In this document: positions 16,452-26,126 of the stretch, piece by piece
Position numbering within the stretch: the stretch's first letter is position 1
Layout: each line of letters starts with the position of its first letter
Origin: M2408 sp040386975
GTDB lineage: Bacteria; Bacteroidota; Bacteroidia; Flavobacteriales_D; Crocinitomicaceae
Length of the DNA: 64,000 bases
Direction of reading: 5' to 3'
Assembly: GCA_040386975.1 (NCBI GenBank)
Contig: JAZKEO010000034.1
Location: 8,909-72,908, forward strand
Made by a program: the position numbers and the translations under genes
Notes under the pieces: model-generated
The model's database searches: none
What the model was told of the DNA's origin: nothing
The model's input: the letters and a program-made list of their open reading frames with translations, nothing else

Positions 16452-17169
16452 CTGTACAAAAGCCTTACTAGTAGTCGCACTTTTTTCTATTGCGATGGGA
16501 CTTTTAGAAAGTAGTGTTGTCATCTACTTACGTGAATTGTATTATCCCGATGGATTTAATTTCCCTTTAAAATCAATTCCTTTCAAAATTTCGATTGTTG
16601 AATTAAATCGAGAATTAGCAACAATCATTATGCTTTGGGGAATCGCCTATATGAGTGGGAAAAATAAAACAGAACGATTTGCTTATTTCTGTTTCGCCTT
16701 CGCAATTTGGGATATTTTCTACTACATTTTCCTGTATGTTTTCATTTCTTGGCCCGAATCAATATTTACTTGGGATTTATTGTTTCTACTCCCCTATCCT
16801 TGGGTTGGACCAGTCTGGGCTCCTGTACTCATTTCCTTACTGATGCTCGTTTCGTCAGCAATCTATTTGAAAAAAGTAGAAAAAGACAAATCGTTTCAAA
16901 TCAAAAAAATCTGGTGGTTTGTTACTTTTTCGGGAGCTTTTATTTGTATTCTCTCGTTTTTATGGGATTATTTCCAACTTACCCATTTCAGTTTAAATAC
17001 TTTAGACACACTATCCCCGACTAAAAACTCAGAATTTATATTTCAATACGTTCCACAAAAATTCAACTTCCTACTGTTTTTTACTGGCTTTTTCGCCATG
17101 CTAACTGCAGTATTATTTCAATTTACAAACCCTCTAAAAACTAGAAAAAATGAAAAAGAAAACCGATAG
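16441..17169 (+). CDS. Membrane protein, about six helices
   Basis: 242 residues with hydrophobic helices spread along the length. It contains ALFSIAMGLLESSVVIYLRELYYP near the N-terminus and a central LPYPWVGPVWAPVLISLLML. The pattern suggests a bundle of membrane helices with charged residues facing inward, but I cannot name the family. It overlaps the preceding gene by 11 nt and the following DUF4173-like gene by 20 nt, which fixes it firmly in this operon. Confidence 0.7.
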   Translation: MKSNCTKALLVVALFSIAMGLLESSVVIYLRELYYPDGFNFPLKSIPFKISIVELNRELATIIMLWGIAYMSGKNKTERFAYFCFAFAIWDIFYYIFLYVFISWPESIFTWDLLFLLPYPWVGPVWAPVLISLLMLVSSAIYLKKVEKDKSFQIKKIWWFVTFSGAFICILSFLWDYFQLTHFSLNTLDTLSPTKNSEFIFQYVPQKFNFLLFFTGFFAMLTAVLFQFTNPLKTRKNEKENR

Positions 17170-18778
17170 CTTTGATTTATTGAACGATAGTTCAATAGCA
17201 ATTAAAAAAAATGAAAATAGTATAGTGAGTATGAAAGCTAATATTCTAATTGCTCTAAATGCAATTGTTTTCGCTGTGTTATTTTACGAACAAAATCCTG
17301 GAATAAATTTCCTAATTTTCACCCTAATTTATGGTGTCATAAACTTTGTTGTTAATTCCAAATCCTTAAGTAAAAAGTGGTATTTGGCTTATTCTCTAAA
17401 TTTATTATGCGCTTTTAATATTTTTAATGCTCACACCGATTTAGCCGTTTTTGCTTGGGTAATTTCCTTTATTTACGCTATTGGTAAAACATTTGAAATC
17501 AAAAACTCAATCCTTATAAGTACGTATTTTAGTTTCGCTTCTGGAATCAGTTCATTCGAAAAAATATACAAGAAATATTTTTTCTCTGACAAAGCCGTTT
17601 CAAAAAGTCCAAAACTAATTTACCTCGCTGCAATTTTTATAAGCTTCTTTGTCGTTTTATTATTTTTCTTTTTGTACAAAGGTGCAAATCCACTTTTTTC
17701 AGATTTCACTTCAAAAATTGATTTTTCCTGGCTAGATGTTCCTCTTGTATTCTTCACTTTGTTTGGATTTTTCCTCACATTCACACTTGTTTATCCGTAT
17801 GTGAATCTAAAAATTAGTTCTTGGGACAACAACAAAATAAAGGAGTTAAAACTAGAAGACGCATCAGGTATACCTGATGAAACAAACGTTAGTGCAGTTC
17901 AACATTCTGAAATTAAAAAATTTGTAGGCCTTATAGCAATTTTAGTTTTCATCTGTTTAAACATCATGCTTTTATCCTTAAATAGTTTAGACATCAAAAG
18001 TTTATTTATTACAGAAAAATTACCTACTAACGTTTTTCTTTCAGACTTTGTAAACGATGCTGTAGCCTGTATTGTATTCTCCATTTTATTTGCAATCGCT
18101 TTAATCGTTGGAATTCAACAATTTAAAATCAAAAATCTCTTCATTAAAATTTTAATCTACACATGGATTTTTCAAAGTGTAGTCATGGTTTTTAATACTG
18201 CTATCCGCAATTTCTGGTACTCTTTCAATCAAATTACTTATCTAAGAATTGGAGTATTTGTCTTCCTAACATTGTGCATTTTCGGATTAATCTACACAGC
18301 TTACAGTTTGCTTAAAAAACGAAATTATTGGTTTTTAATGAACATCAACTTTCAAACTTGGTTTTATGTTTTAGTTTTAAGTTCACTTTTTTCATGGGAT
18401 AGAATCATTACCAAACACAATTTGAATTATTCAAAAATTGAACAAATTGACATCAAATACTTGAATTCGCTTTCAGAAAACAACATTGATTTGATGTGGA
18501 ATTTCTATCAAAAACATCCGGCTCTATTTGAAGAAATTGGTTATTCAAGACAAACATTGTTAGAAGAATTAAAATCTAAAAAAAGACAATTCAATTCAAT
18601 AATGAAACATAAAACATGGCAGAATTTTAATTTGATGGATAATATGATATATCAAAATCTAAGAAAAGAAAATGGTAATTCTTTACTTTTTCCTCTTTGT
18701 GGTTTTAAAAATTCGGAATCAAATTTAAAAAGTAAAGCTATTTTTATTTGTGATAGAAGAAATCTTGATGAGAAATGA
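17150..18778 (+). CDS. DUF4173/DUF4153-like polytopic membrane protein
   Basis: 542 residues. A short cytosolic start is followed by about ten membrane helices, then a soluble C-terminal part. The layout and sequences such as TYLRIGVFVFLTLCIFGLIYTAYSLLKKRNYWFLMNI fit the DUF4173 family often found with small winged-helix regulators. The soluble tail has KIEQIDIKYLNSLSENNIDLMWNFYQKHP. The last ~12 residues, IFICDRRNLDEK, match the tail of the unrelated 19900-20382 protein and arise from a shared DNA repeat, so the natural C-terminus may be altered. It is the last gene of the operon. Confidence 0.75.
   Translation: MKKKTDSFDLLNDSSIAIKKNENSIVSMKANILIALNAIVFAVLFYEQNPGINFLIFTLIYGVINFVVNSKSLSKKWYLAYSLNLLCAFNIFNAHTDLAVFAWVISFIYAIGKTFEIKNSILISTYFSFASGISSFEKIYKKYFFSDKAVSKSPKLIYLAAIFISFFVVLLFFFLYKGANPLFSDFTSKIDFSWLDVPLVFFTLFGFFLTFTLVYPYVNLKISSWDNNKIKELKLEDASGIPDETNVSAVQHSEIKKFVGLIAILVFICLNIMLLSLNSLDIKSLFITEKLPTNVFLSDFVNDAVACIVFSILFAIALIVGIQQFKIKNLFIKILIYTWIFQSVVMVFNTAIRNFWYSFNQITYLRIGVFVFLTLCIFGLIYTAYSLLKKRNYWFLMNINFQTWFYVLVLSSLFSWDRIITKHNLNYSKIEQIDIKYLNSLSENNIDLMWNFYQKHPALFEEIGYSRQTLLEELKSKKRQFNSIMKHKTWQNFNLMDNMIYQNLRKENGNSLLFPLCGFKNSESNLKSKAIFICDRRNLDEK
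18741..18776 (+). repeat. Coding-tail repeat, copy 1
   Basis: 36 bp at the end of the DUF4173-like gene, identical at 34 of 36 positions to 20345-20380. It is read in the same frame in both (FICDRRN-x-DEK) and is followed by a stop codon in both. Confidence 0.75.
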
Positions 18779-18876
18779 TTTACGAAAATTTGAGAGAATA
18801 AAAGTCTCAAGAATATGTGAATCATGTAATTTATAAATTAGTTTATATAATAATTTATCAAAAATAAAGTAAGACC

Positions 18877-18899
18877 TTTATCCATAAATTATGGATAAA
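18877..18899 (+). promoter_or_regulatory. Perfect hairpin enclosing the transporter start codon
   Basis: A 10-bp inverted repeat (tttatccata / tatggataaa) with a 3-nt loop. The ATG at 18891 lies in the 3' arm. In mRNA this would hide the start codon, so it could control translation; it could also be a protein-binding palindrome. Confidence 0.5.
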
Positions 18900-19841
18900 A
18901 TAAATTGGGTTTTCATACTTCTGAATGTACTTGGAGGACTTGTTATATTTTTACTCGGAGTTTCTAACATGAGTGAAAGCTTAAAGGTTATCGCAAGTGA
19001 TAAAATGAAGCGAATACTCGGTAAATCAAGTGATAATATTTTTCTAGGAATTTTAACAGGAATAGTTGCAACAACAGTTTTGGATTCATCATCAGTAGTT
19101 ATCATTATGATAATCACCATGGTGAATTCAGAATTATTGACTTCAAAACAATCTTTTGGAATTATTTTGGGTTCAAATATTGGTACTGCTGTTGGAAGTC
19201 AAATCATAGCATTTAATATTGGTGAATTTTCAACTGTACCTTTATTAATCGGTTTCATACTTTTTCTAAGTTTTAAATCTGAAAAAATAAAACAAATTGG
19301 AAAAATCATTTTGAGTATTGGCTTAATCTTTTTTGGCTTAAATTACATTGGCTCATCAGTTGAACCTTTAAAAGCCATGGACTCATTTTCAAATCTAATG
19401 ACTAATTTAGAAAACCCATACAAAGGTGCACTCACAGGAGCTTTGACGTCTTTTTTATTTCAATCTTCTTCTGCAACTATAGGAATTGTAATCTCGTTAG
19501 CTAATCAAGGACTGATTTCCTTAAGTGCATCAATCGCCGTAATGATCGGTTCAGAAATTGGGACTTGTTCTGACACTTTATTCGCTTCAATTGGCAGATC
19601 TAGAGATGCAATAAGGTCAGGAGCATTTCATCTATTTTTCAACATTGTATCTGTATTTTTGACTTTATTACTCATAAAACCTTTCACTTTACTAGTCAAT
19701 CTTATCTCAGGAGAAACATCTTTGTCGCGACACATTGCAATTGCTCATTTGACATTTAACATCTTAGGTGTTTTACTTTTCGTTGCTTTTGTTCCCTTAA
19801 TTTCAAAGGCTTTAATGAAACTAATTCCTGAAAAAAAATAA
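18891..19841 (+). CDS. Na+/phosphate cotransporter family protein (PNaS, NptA-like)
   Basis: 316 residues with two related halves of membrane helices, as in the sodium/phosphate symporter core. The first half has TTVLDSSSVVIIMIITMVN and GSNIGTAVGSQ; the second has SFLFQSSSATIGIVISLANQG and IGSEIGTCSDTLFAS. The QSSS motif is complete in the second repeat but reads DSSS in the first, a change near the proposed substrate site. The cytosolic PhoU-like tail of longer family members is absent. It would move phosphate or a similar ion across the inner membrane. Its start codon lies in a perfect hairpin. Confidence 0.88.
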   Translation: MDKINWVFILLNVLGGLVIFLLGVSNMSESLKVIASDKMKRILGKSSDNIFLGILTGIVATTVLDSSSVVIIMIITMVNSELLTSKQSFGIILGSNIGTAVGSQIIAFNIGEFSTVPLLIGFILFLSFKSEKIKQIGKIILSIGLIFFGLNYIGSSVEPLKAMDSFSNLMTNLENPYKGALTGALTSFLFQSSSATIGIVISLANQGLISLSASIAVMIGSEIGTCSDTLFASIGRSRDAIRSGAFHLFFNIVSVFLTLLLIKPFTLLVNLISGETSLSRHIAIAHLTFNILGVLLFVAFVPLISKALMKLIPEKK

Positions 19842-19899
19842 GTTTTAATTTTCGGTCTAAATTTTGTTATCTTTGATTTAGAAACTTAAAACCAAAGTC

Positions 19900-20382
19900 A
19901 TGAACAAACTTTTTAAAATCCTTATCCTAATTCTTATTTTCAGTCAAAATTCCTTTGCTCAATTTGATTTAAAATCAATGTCTGGTCAATTTGAAGTTGA
20001 TTTAGCTCTTGCCGAACTCAAATTAATGGGAACTCGACAAGGAGAAGAGCGTTTAGCTAAATTGAAAAAAGAACGTTTGGTTTTAATGATTTATTACGAT
20101 GAAAACACACAAAAAACGTGGGCTGCATTTTACAACATGGCGTTTAATTCCGAAAAACCAATGTGGAATGCTCCATGCGTTGAAGGAGAAATAATGCAAT
20201 TCACCATTGAATTAGATGAAATGTATGACGACAAAAAACGAATTTATCATTGCTCCTACTCTACCGAAAATGGAATTAGCGAACTGATAATTGATCCGTT
20301 TTATGCCCACATGAGTTCTGAATCAAATAGCGGTCAAGAACTTGTTTTTATTTGTGACAGAAGAAATCGTGATGAGAAATAG
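19900..20382 (+). CDS. Small secreted protein of unknown function
   Basis: 160 residues with a signal peptide (1-20, ending SFAQ). The mature part is charged and mixed, with MGTRQGEERLAKLKKERLVLMIYYD and WAAFYNMAFNSEKPMWNAPCVEGE. I do not recognise a family. The final residues VFICDRRNRDEK derive from the DNA repeat shared with the DUF4173-like gene, so the original C-terminus may lie near SNSGQEL. A TATCTTTG -7 element is at 19868-19875. It converges on the methyltransferase gene with 3 nt between stops. Confidence 0.75.
   Translation: MNKLFKILILILIFSQNSFAQFDLKSMSGQFEVDLALAELKLMGTRQGEERLAKLKKERLVLMIYYDENTQKTWAAFYNMAFNSEKPMWNAPCVEGEIMQFTIELDEMYDDKKRIYHCSYSTENGISELIIDPFYAHMSSESNSGQELVFICDRRNRDEK
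20345..20380 (+). repeat. Coding-tail repeat, copy 2
   Basis: Second copy of the 36-bp sequence at 18741-18776, with two mismatches, at the very end of the 19900-20382 gene. Confidence 0.75.
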
Positions 20383-20385
20383 ACA

Positions 20386-21117
20386 TTAATTTCCTCTAAA
20401 AAATTCCGACAATAAAATCCCAGTTGCAACTGAAACATTCAAGGATTCTGCTTCTCCAAAACGTGGAATAGTAATTTTTTGTGTTACACATTTTTCGATT
20501 TCATTGGATATTCCTTTTCCTTCGTTTCCTAAAACTAAAATTCCTTTTGGTGAAAGCGACGATTTATAAATTGATTCCCCTTCTAAAAAAGCTCCATAAA
20601 CAGGAAGTTTTTTTGTCTCAATAAAAGTTTTCAAATCTTCATAAACGATATTTACTCGAAAAAGTGAGCCCATTGTTGCTTGTACCACTTTTGGATTAAA
20701 ACAATCAGCCGTATTTTTTGAACAAACAATGTTTTTCACTCCAAACCAATCAGCCAAACGAATAATAGTTCCCAAATTCCCTGGATCTTGTATTTCATCT
20801 AAAGCGATGTAAAAATCAGCTATAGAATCATCTTTTAAATCCCACTTTTTACAAACAACTAAGACTTTATTCGGAGTTTTTAAAGTCGAAATCTGAGCCA
20901 ATTCCTTTTCTGTAATTTCTTCAAAATAAAAATCCGAATTAGCAGGGATTTGTTTGATAAAATCAACTGTCCCGTAAAGTGAATCGATTGAATCAACTTT
21001 TAACTTAATTAATTCCAAAGCCATTTTCTCCCCTTCCACCAAAAACAAATCCAATTCATCCCTCATTTTTTTTGAATGAAGCGATTTTATATATTTTATT
21101 CTGTTCTTTGAAAGCAT
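20386..21117 (-). CDS. TrmH/SpoU-family RNA 2'-O-methyltransferase
   Basis: 243 residues with the standard two-part layout. An N-terminal substrate-binding domain (FLVEGEKMALELI near residue 25) is followed by a SPOUT knot domain. The three SPOUT motifs are clear: ALDEIQDPGNLGTIIRLADWFG, ILVLGNEGKGIS and IPRFGEAESLNVSVATGILLSEF. These bind S-adenosylmethionine through a deep trefoil knot and methylate a ribose in rRNA or tRNA. The exact target (an RlmB-type 23S site or other) cannot be told from sequence. It is divergent from tamL with 70 nt between starts. Confidence 0.92.
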   Translation of the reverse strand: MLSKNRIKYIKSLHSKKMRDELDLFLVEGEKMALELIKLKVDSIDSLYGTVDFIKQIPANSDFYFEEITEKELAQISTLKTPNKVLVVCKKWDLKDDSIADFYIALDEIQDPGNLGTIIRLADWFGVKNIVCSKNTADCFNPKVVQATMGSLFRVNIVYEDLKTFIETKKLPVYGAFLEGESIYKSSLSPKGILVLGNEGKGISNEIEKCVTQKITIPRFGEAESLNVSVATGILLSEFFRGN

Positions 21118-21187
21118 TATATGATGGAATTTACTATTTTTGTTGTTCTGACTTCTTTTTAAGTTATTTTTTGCAGCAAATTAGTAC

Positions 21188-23887
21188 ATGAAAAAATTCA
21201 AACTTACATATTTTATCTTATTTCTAAGTGTAATCGTTTTATTTTCGTGTAATTTAACTAAAAACGTTCCTAATGGCTACCATTTAGTTGACAAAAATAA
21301 CATCATTTTCGAAGATGAGAAATTAAATATTGATGAAGTAAGTTTAATTATCCGTCAGCAAGCAAACAGAAAATCTTTTGGTTTTCGCTTAAAATTGTAC
21401 ACTTACAATTCCATCGATTCAGCAAAAGTGATGAAAGTTCGCTTAAAGCAATACAATAAAATCAAAAAGAAAAACAAGAAAAAACTAGATAAACAAAATA
21501 GAATCAACGCAAAACGAATAGCAAAAGCTCAAGCTAAAGGTGATACACTTTACACTGAACGACTCATTCCGCTACTAGATACAATAAATCCGAAACTGTC
21601 TTTTAGAGAATGGATAAAATACAAACGTGGTGAAAAACCTGTCATTTTTGATTCAATTCTTTATGAAAAATCGATTAAACAATTAAACATTTACCTCAAA
21701 AAGAAAGGATATTACTACGGAAATGTTTCTGGCACATACAAAGACAATGTAAAAAACCCTAAACGTAGAGAAATAACTTACACCATAAAGTCTGGAAAAG
21801 CTTATTATATTGATAGTTTAGTCATTGATTGTCCAAATGCTGGAATTAAAAGTGACTATGAACGTTACATTAGAAAACAAGCTTACAATCCAATTATTGG
21901 AGAAAAATTTGATGCAGATTACCTCGACAATCATCGCTATATAGTAGCAAAATATATTCGAGATCGCTCAGTTTATGGTTTCAGTCCATCAAACATAAGC
22001 TTTGTTGCTGATACGAATAATAGCATCAGCGATATGAAAATTACGCTGTATGTGAAATTCACAGACAGGCAAATTAAACTCAAAAATAGCGATAGTATCA
22101 TTACCATTCCATTTCAAGCTACAGAAGTTAAAAATGTTTATTTCCATATCATTGACACAAGTTACATGAGTGGGTATTTCAAAAAAACTCTTGAAAAACG
22201 TGAGTTGACTCTAATGGACAATTCTTTTTTAAGAACAATTGACACCTTTTCCTATAAAAAAATACTATTATCAAAAAAAGAGAAAAGAGAACGTAAACTG
22301 AATGTTAGCGAAGAAATTTTAAATCCTTGGAGATTTACGACTGTTTATTACAATGGCAAACCTGCAGTAAAACCAGCCATATTAGAACTTCAAAATTACT
22401 TAGAAAATGAGAATACTTACAAAGATTATTACATTGACCGTTCATACAACAGATTGATGCAACTCGATGTTTTTCAAACGATTAAACCTGTCATAAAGGA
22501 AATTGAAGGTACAAATAAAATTGAAGTGCACTATTATTTAGTACCTTCCAAAAAACAAGCTTTTAATTTAGAACCACGTTTTACAAATTCAAATGGTTTT
22601 CTTGGACTGGCGGCTTCTGTGAACTATAATAACAGAAATTTATTCCGTGGATCAGAAAAATTAACATTAAGTTTCAGTGGGGGTTTTGAATCCCAACCTC
22701 CCATTTTTGATGAAAATTTAGATGGTTCAAAAATCCAAAAAGCCGGAAGAAGTTTTAACACTTTTGAAATTGGACCTTCTGTAAAATTAGATTTACCAGG
22801 ATTGTTCTTACTCAGAAAAGCAACTAAATTATCTAAAAGACATCGTCCTAGAACGGTTTTATCAACAGCTTATAATTTTCAAAAAAGAACTGATTTCACG
22901 CGAAAAGTTTTTCAGTTAAATTACTTATGGAAATTTTATGTTGAAAAAACACAAGTAATTCAATTTGGTTTTCCTGCAGCGTCGATAAAATTTGTACAAA
23001 TTGACCCATCAGCAGTTTTTCAAGCAAAATTAGATGCAAACAACGATTTATTTTTAAAAAACGCCTACAGCGATCAATTTATTTGGGAAGATTTTAAATT
23101 GATGTATGAATTCAACAATAAATTAGTTGAAAATAAGAAAAAAATCAACATCGTTTACAATGCTTCGTTTTCTTCAGCAGGATTTTTATTGAGCAAAATT
23201 GGTTTGAAAGACACAACTGAAACAGGTCAAAACAAAATTTTCGGAGTAGGATTTTCACAATTCTTGCGTTTAGACAACGATGTAATTTTAGGCTTACCTT
23301 TAAATAAAAAATCATCCGTGCACGCACGTGCATCTGCGGGTTTTGGTGTCCCTTTAGGAGAAAATACAACTTCACTCCCTTACGATTATAGTTTCTTTGC
23401 TGGAGGATCAAATGACAATCGTGGTTGGAGAGCAAGAGCTTTAGGTCCAGGATCCTACAAATATTACCTGGACAAAGGAAGAACAGCTACACAAATTGGC
23501 GACGTTCGTTTGGGCTTATTTGGAGAGTTGCGTTACTCGCTTTCATCGACTTTCAAAACAGCACTTTTTATTGACGCTGGAAATATTTGGACATCTAATT
23601 ACGATGTAAACAGGGTTGGAAGTCAATTTTCTAAAAACTTCTACAAAGAAATTGCCGTAACAATTGGGACAGGTTTAAGAATTGATATGAGCTTTTTCGT
23701 TATTCGTTTTGACCTTGGTTTACCACTTACAAACCCAGCATTACCAAACGGTGAAAAATGGATTTTCCAAAAGCATCCAAAATACATTCAAGAAGGAATT
23801 GATACTTATGGCGAAGCAAATTACAAAGCTGAAATGCCAAAACCCTTTATCCCAATTCCAAGTTTTGGTATTGGTTATCCGTTTTAA
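21188..23887 (+). CDS. tamL: TamL, BamA/TamA-like outer-membrane assembly lipoprotein
   Basis: 899 residues. A lipoprotein signal with Cys21 (VIVLFSCNLTKNVPNGYHLVDKN) is followed by POTRA-like periplasmic domains, then a C-terminal 16-strand barrel of the Omp85 family. The barrel shows AGGSNDNRGWRARALGPGSY, which matches the VRG(Y/F)-type lid motif region, and ends FGIGYPF with a terminal aromatic. In Bacteroidota a lipidated TamA homolog, TamL, works with TamB to insert outer-membrane proteins or move lipids. No TamB is adjacent: downstream is an unrelated gene on the other strand. A TATTTTTG -7 element is at 21135-21142. Confidence 0.9.
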   Translation: MKKFKLTYFILFLSVIVLFSCNLTKNVPNGYHLVDKNNIIFEDEKLNIDEVSLIIRQQANRKSFGFRLKLYTYNSIDSAKVMKVRLKQYNKIKKKNKKKLDKQNRINAKRIAKAQAKGDTLYTERLIPLLDTINPKLSFREWIKYKRGEKPVIFDSILYEKSIKQLNIYLKKKGYYYGNVSGTYKDNVKNPKRREITYTIKSGKAYYIDSLVIDCPNAGIKSDYERYIRKQAYNPIIGEKFDADYLDNHRYIVAKYIRDRSVYGFSPSNISFVADTNNSISDMKITLYVKFTDRQIKLKNSDSIITIPFQATEVKNVYFHIIDTSYMSGYFKKTLEKRELTLMDNSFLRTIDTFSYKKILLSKKEKRERKLNVSEEILNPWRFTTVYYNGKPAVKPAILELQNYLENENTYKDYYIDRSYNRLMQLDVFQTIKPVIKEIEGTNKIEVHYYLVPSKKQAFNLEPRFTNSNGFLGLAASVNYNNRNLFRGSEKLTLSFSGGFESQPPIFDENLDGSKIQKAGRSFNTFEIGPSVKLDLPGLFLLRKATKLSKRHRPRTVLSTAYNFQKRTDFTRKVFQLNYLWKFYVEKTQVIQFGFPAASIKFVQIDPSAVFQAKLDANNDLFLKNAYSDQFIWEDFKLMYEFNNKLVENKKKINIVYNASFSSAGFLLSKIGLKDTTETGQNKIFGVGFSQFLRLDNDVILGLPLNKKSSVHARASAGFGVPLGENTTSLPYDYSFFAGGSNDNRGWRARALGPGSYKYYLDKGRTATQIGDVRLGLFGELRYSLSSTFKTALFIDAGNIWTSNYDVNRVGSQFSKNFYKEIAVTIGTGLRIDMSFFVIRFDLGLPLTNPALPNGEKWIFQKHPKYIQEGIDTYGEANYKAEMPKPFIPIPSFGIGYPF

Positions 23888-23923
23888 AAAAAGATTTACA
23901 ATCTCTCCAACTAACTTTTTTTA

Positions 23924-24835
23924 TTAATTTATTTTTTCCCTGACTAACAAAGTGTAATCACGAACATGGGTAAACCTTGAATTTGGTAATTCTTTTTTTA
24001 TTTTTTCACAATACCGTTTGAATTTTTTAAGCTCCGATTTCTTCGCTAAATGATTATAGTTTATTTGCATGTCCATATCTTTCTTTTGAAATATACAAAG
24101 CGGTATGTCAGGAATAGAATAAGCATACATGTAAAAGAAATTAAATGATGGCATATCACAAAAAAAGACTGGTATCGATTTCACGAAACCATTAGCTATA
24201 TCAAGACCTTTAAGATTTTTTAAAGTTTTCCATGCATCTGGTATTTGCATTGAATCACAACGTAATTGAATAATCTCCAAATTTTCAAATTGTGAAATCG
24301 CATCGTAAGGAAATTCTTGATCTTTTGTTCTAATAGACAACTCTTTAACACTTTTCAACTTAAAAACAGGTGAATTTTTAGTTAAAAAACATGAATCATC
24401 TATTGAAAATTCTAGGTAATCGATATTTTTAAATGCCAAAATGCTTTCATTATTGACTGCATTCCCATAAAGTTCCAATGTTTTAACACTGTCAAATCCA
24501 GAAAAATCTTGCTTAAAACTTGTTTGAAGAAACAAAGTTTCAAGATTTTTATTCATCTTCAATTTTTTAATCACAATAGCTTCAAAAATAGAATCCTCAT
24601 AAGTGTTCACAAACGAAAAATAATATAAATTAGGAAATTGCGTAAAGTCTAATTCTTTTTCATAAAAAGAATCAATCATTTCAACATGTAGATTAAAGTG
24701 AATACTCTTAACTTTTTCAGTTTCGTTTTTAATTTTTTGATAATCAGAATAATGACTTAAATAATATGAACCATCTTGAGAAAAGCAATTCAAAGTAAAA
24801 GATAGAATTATGAATGTAAAAATTAGATATTTCAT
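23924..24835 (-). CDS. Secreted leucine-rich-repeat-like protein
   Basis: 303 residues with a signal peptide (1-19, ending LNCFSQ). The mature part has irregular leucine-rich repeats: VKTLELYGNAVNNESILAFKN, VKELSIRTKDQEFPYDAISQFENLEIIQL and LKNLKGLDIANGFVKSIPVFF. These form a solenoid for protein binding. There is no T9SS tail, lipobox or enzyme domain. A TACTTTTG -7 element lies at 24867-24860 on the minus strand. It converges on tamL. Its role is unknown. Confidence 0.75.
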   Translation of the reverse strand: MKYLIFTFIILSFTLNCFSQDGSYYLSHYSDYQKIKNETEKVKSIHFNLHVEMIDSFYEKELDFTQFPNLYYFSFVNTYEDSIFEAIVIKKLKMNKNLETLFLQTSFKQDFSGFDSVKTLELYGNAVNNESILAFKNIDYLEFSIDDSCFLTKNSPVFKLKSVKELSIRTKDQEFPYDAISQFENLEIIQLRCDSMQIPDAWKTLKNLKGLDIANGFVKSIPVFFCDMPSFNFFYMYAYSIPDIPLCIFQKKDMDMQINYNHLAKKSELKKFKRYCEKIKKELPNSRFTHVRDYTLLVREKIN

Positions 24836-25056
24836 AAAATGAGCCTATTTAAAGAGTGGCAAAAGTAAAAGACATCAAAATTTAATATTTTAACAAAAAT
24901 ACAAATTAAAAGCTGAAATCAATAATAAAGTACAGGGCAAACATTGAGTCAAAATAGAGAATTATTTTTAATAAAAAACAACTTTTTTACTTTTCTAAAA
25001 TCTCCAAATTCGTATTTTTTTACTATTTTTGCTCCCTAAAGTTAAATTCAATAAAC

Positions 25057-26124
25057 ATGTCTCATAACATCAAACCTGGGGTTGCTACAGGAGATCAAGT
25101 TCAAGAAATTTTTAGATACGCAAAAGAAAAAGGTTTTGCCTTGCCTGCGGTAAATGTTACTGGTTCGAGTACTGTTAACTCAGTTATGGAAACAGCAGCA
25201 AAATTAAATGCTCCTGTAATCATTCAATTTTCAAATGGTGGTGCACTTTTCAACGCTGGAAAAAGCCTTTCAAATGAAAATGAAAGAGCAGCAATTGCTG
25301 GTGCTGTAGCTGGAGCAAAACACATTCACGATTTAGCTGAATTGTATGGAGCGACAGTAATCTTACATACAGATCATGCTGCAAAAAAATTATTGCCTTG
25401 GATTGATGGTTTGTTAGATGCTAGCGAAAAATTCTATGCTGAAACTGGCAAATCATTGTATAGTTCACACATGATTGATTTATCGGAAGAACCAATTGAG
25501 GAAAATATCGAAATTTGCAAGGAATATTTGACTCGTATGTCAAAAATCGGTATGACATTAGAAATCGAGTTAGGAATTACAGGTGGTGAAGAAGATGGTG
25601 TTGACAATTCAGATGTTGATAGCTCTAAATTATACACCCAACCTTCGGAAGTAGCTTATGCTTACGAAGAATTGATGAAAATCAGTCCACGTTTCACGAT
25701 TGCAGCAGCTTTTGGTAATGTTCATGGCGTTTACAAACCAGGAAACGTTAAATTAACTCCAAAAATTTTAAAAAATTCGCAAGATTTCGTTCAAGAAAAA
25801 TTCAAAACAGGACACAATCCAGTAGATTTTGTTTTTCACGGTGGTTCTGGTTCAACAGTTGAGGAAATCAGAGAAGGAATTTCTTATGGAGTTATTAAAA
25901 TGAATCTAGATACGGATTTGCAATTCGCTTACACAGAAGGAATTAGAGACTATATGACTTCAAAAATTGATTACTTAAAAACACAAATCGGAAATCCTGA
26001 CGGAGACGATCAGCCAAATAAAAAACACTACGATCCAAGAAAATGGGTGCGTGAAGGCGAGTTAACTTTTGTGAAAAGATTAACGCAAGCTTTTGAAGAT
26101 TTGAATAATGTAAACACTTTATAA
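25057..26124 (+). CDS. fbaA: Class II fructose-bisphosphate aldolase
   Basis: 355 residues, the length and sequence style of the E. coli FbaA (class IIA) enzyme. It cleaves fructose 1,6-bisphosphate to dihydroxyacetone phosphate and glyceraldehyde 3-phosphate in glycolysis, and runs in reverse in gluconeogenesis. Zinc ligands are seen in VILHTDHAAKKLLPW and FVFHGGSGST, and the acidic catalytic loop in ELGITGGEEDGVDNS. The C-terminal NPDGDDQPNKKHYDPRKW is also typical. A TATTTTTG -7 element lies at 25024-25031, 26 nt from the ATG. accD follows on the same strand after a hairpin-rich spacer. Confidence 0.97.
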   Translation: MSHNIKPGVATGDQVQEIFRYAKEKGFALPAVNVTGSSTVNSVMETAAKLNAPVIIQFSNGGALFNAGKSLSNENERAAIAGAVAGAKHIHDLAELYGATVILHTDHAAKKLLPWIDGLLDASEKFYAETGKSLYSSHMIDLSEEPIEENIEICKEYLTRMSKIGMTLEIELGITGGEEDGVDNSDVDSSKLYTQPSEVAYAYEELMKISPRFTIAAAFGNVHGVYKPGNVKLTPKILKNSQDFVQEKFKTGHNPVDFVFHGGSGSTVEEIREGISYGVIKMNLDTDLQFAYTEGIRDYMTSKIDYLKTQIGNPDGDDQPNKKHYDPRKWVREGELTFVKRLTQAFEDLNNVNTL

Positions 26125-26126
26125 AT

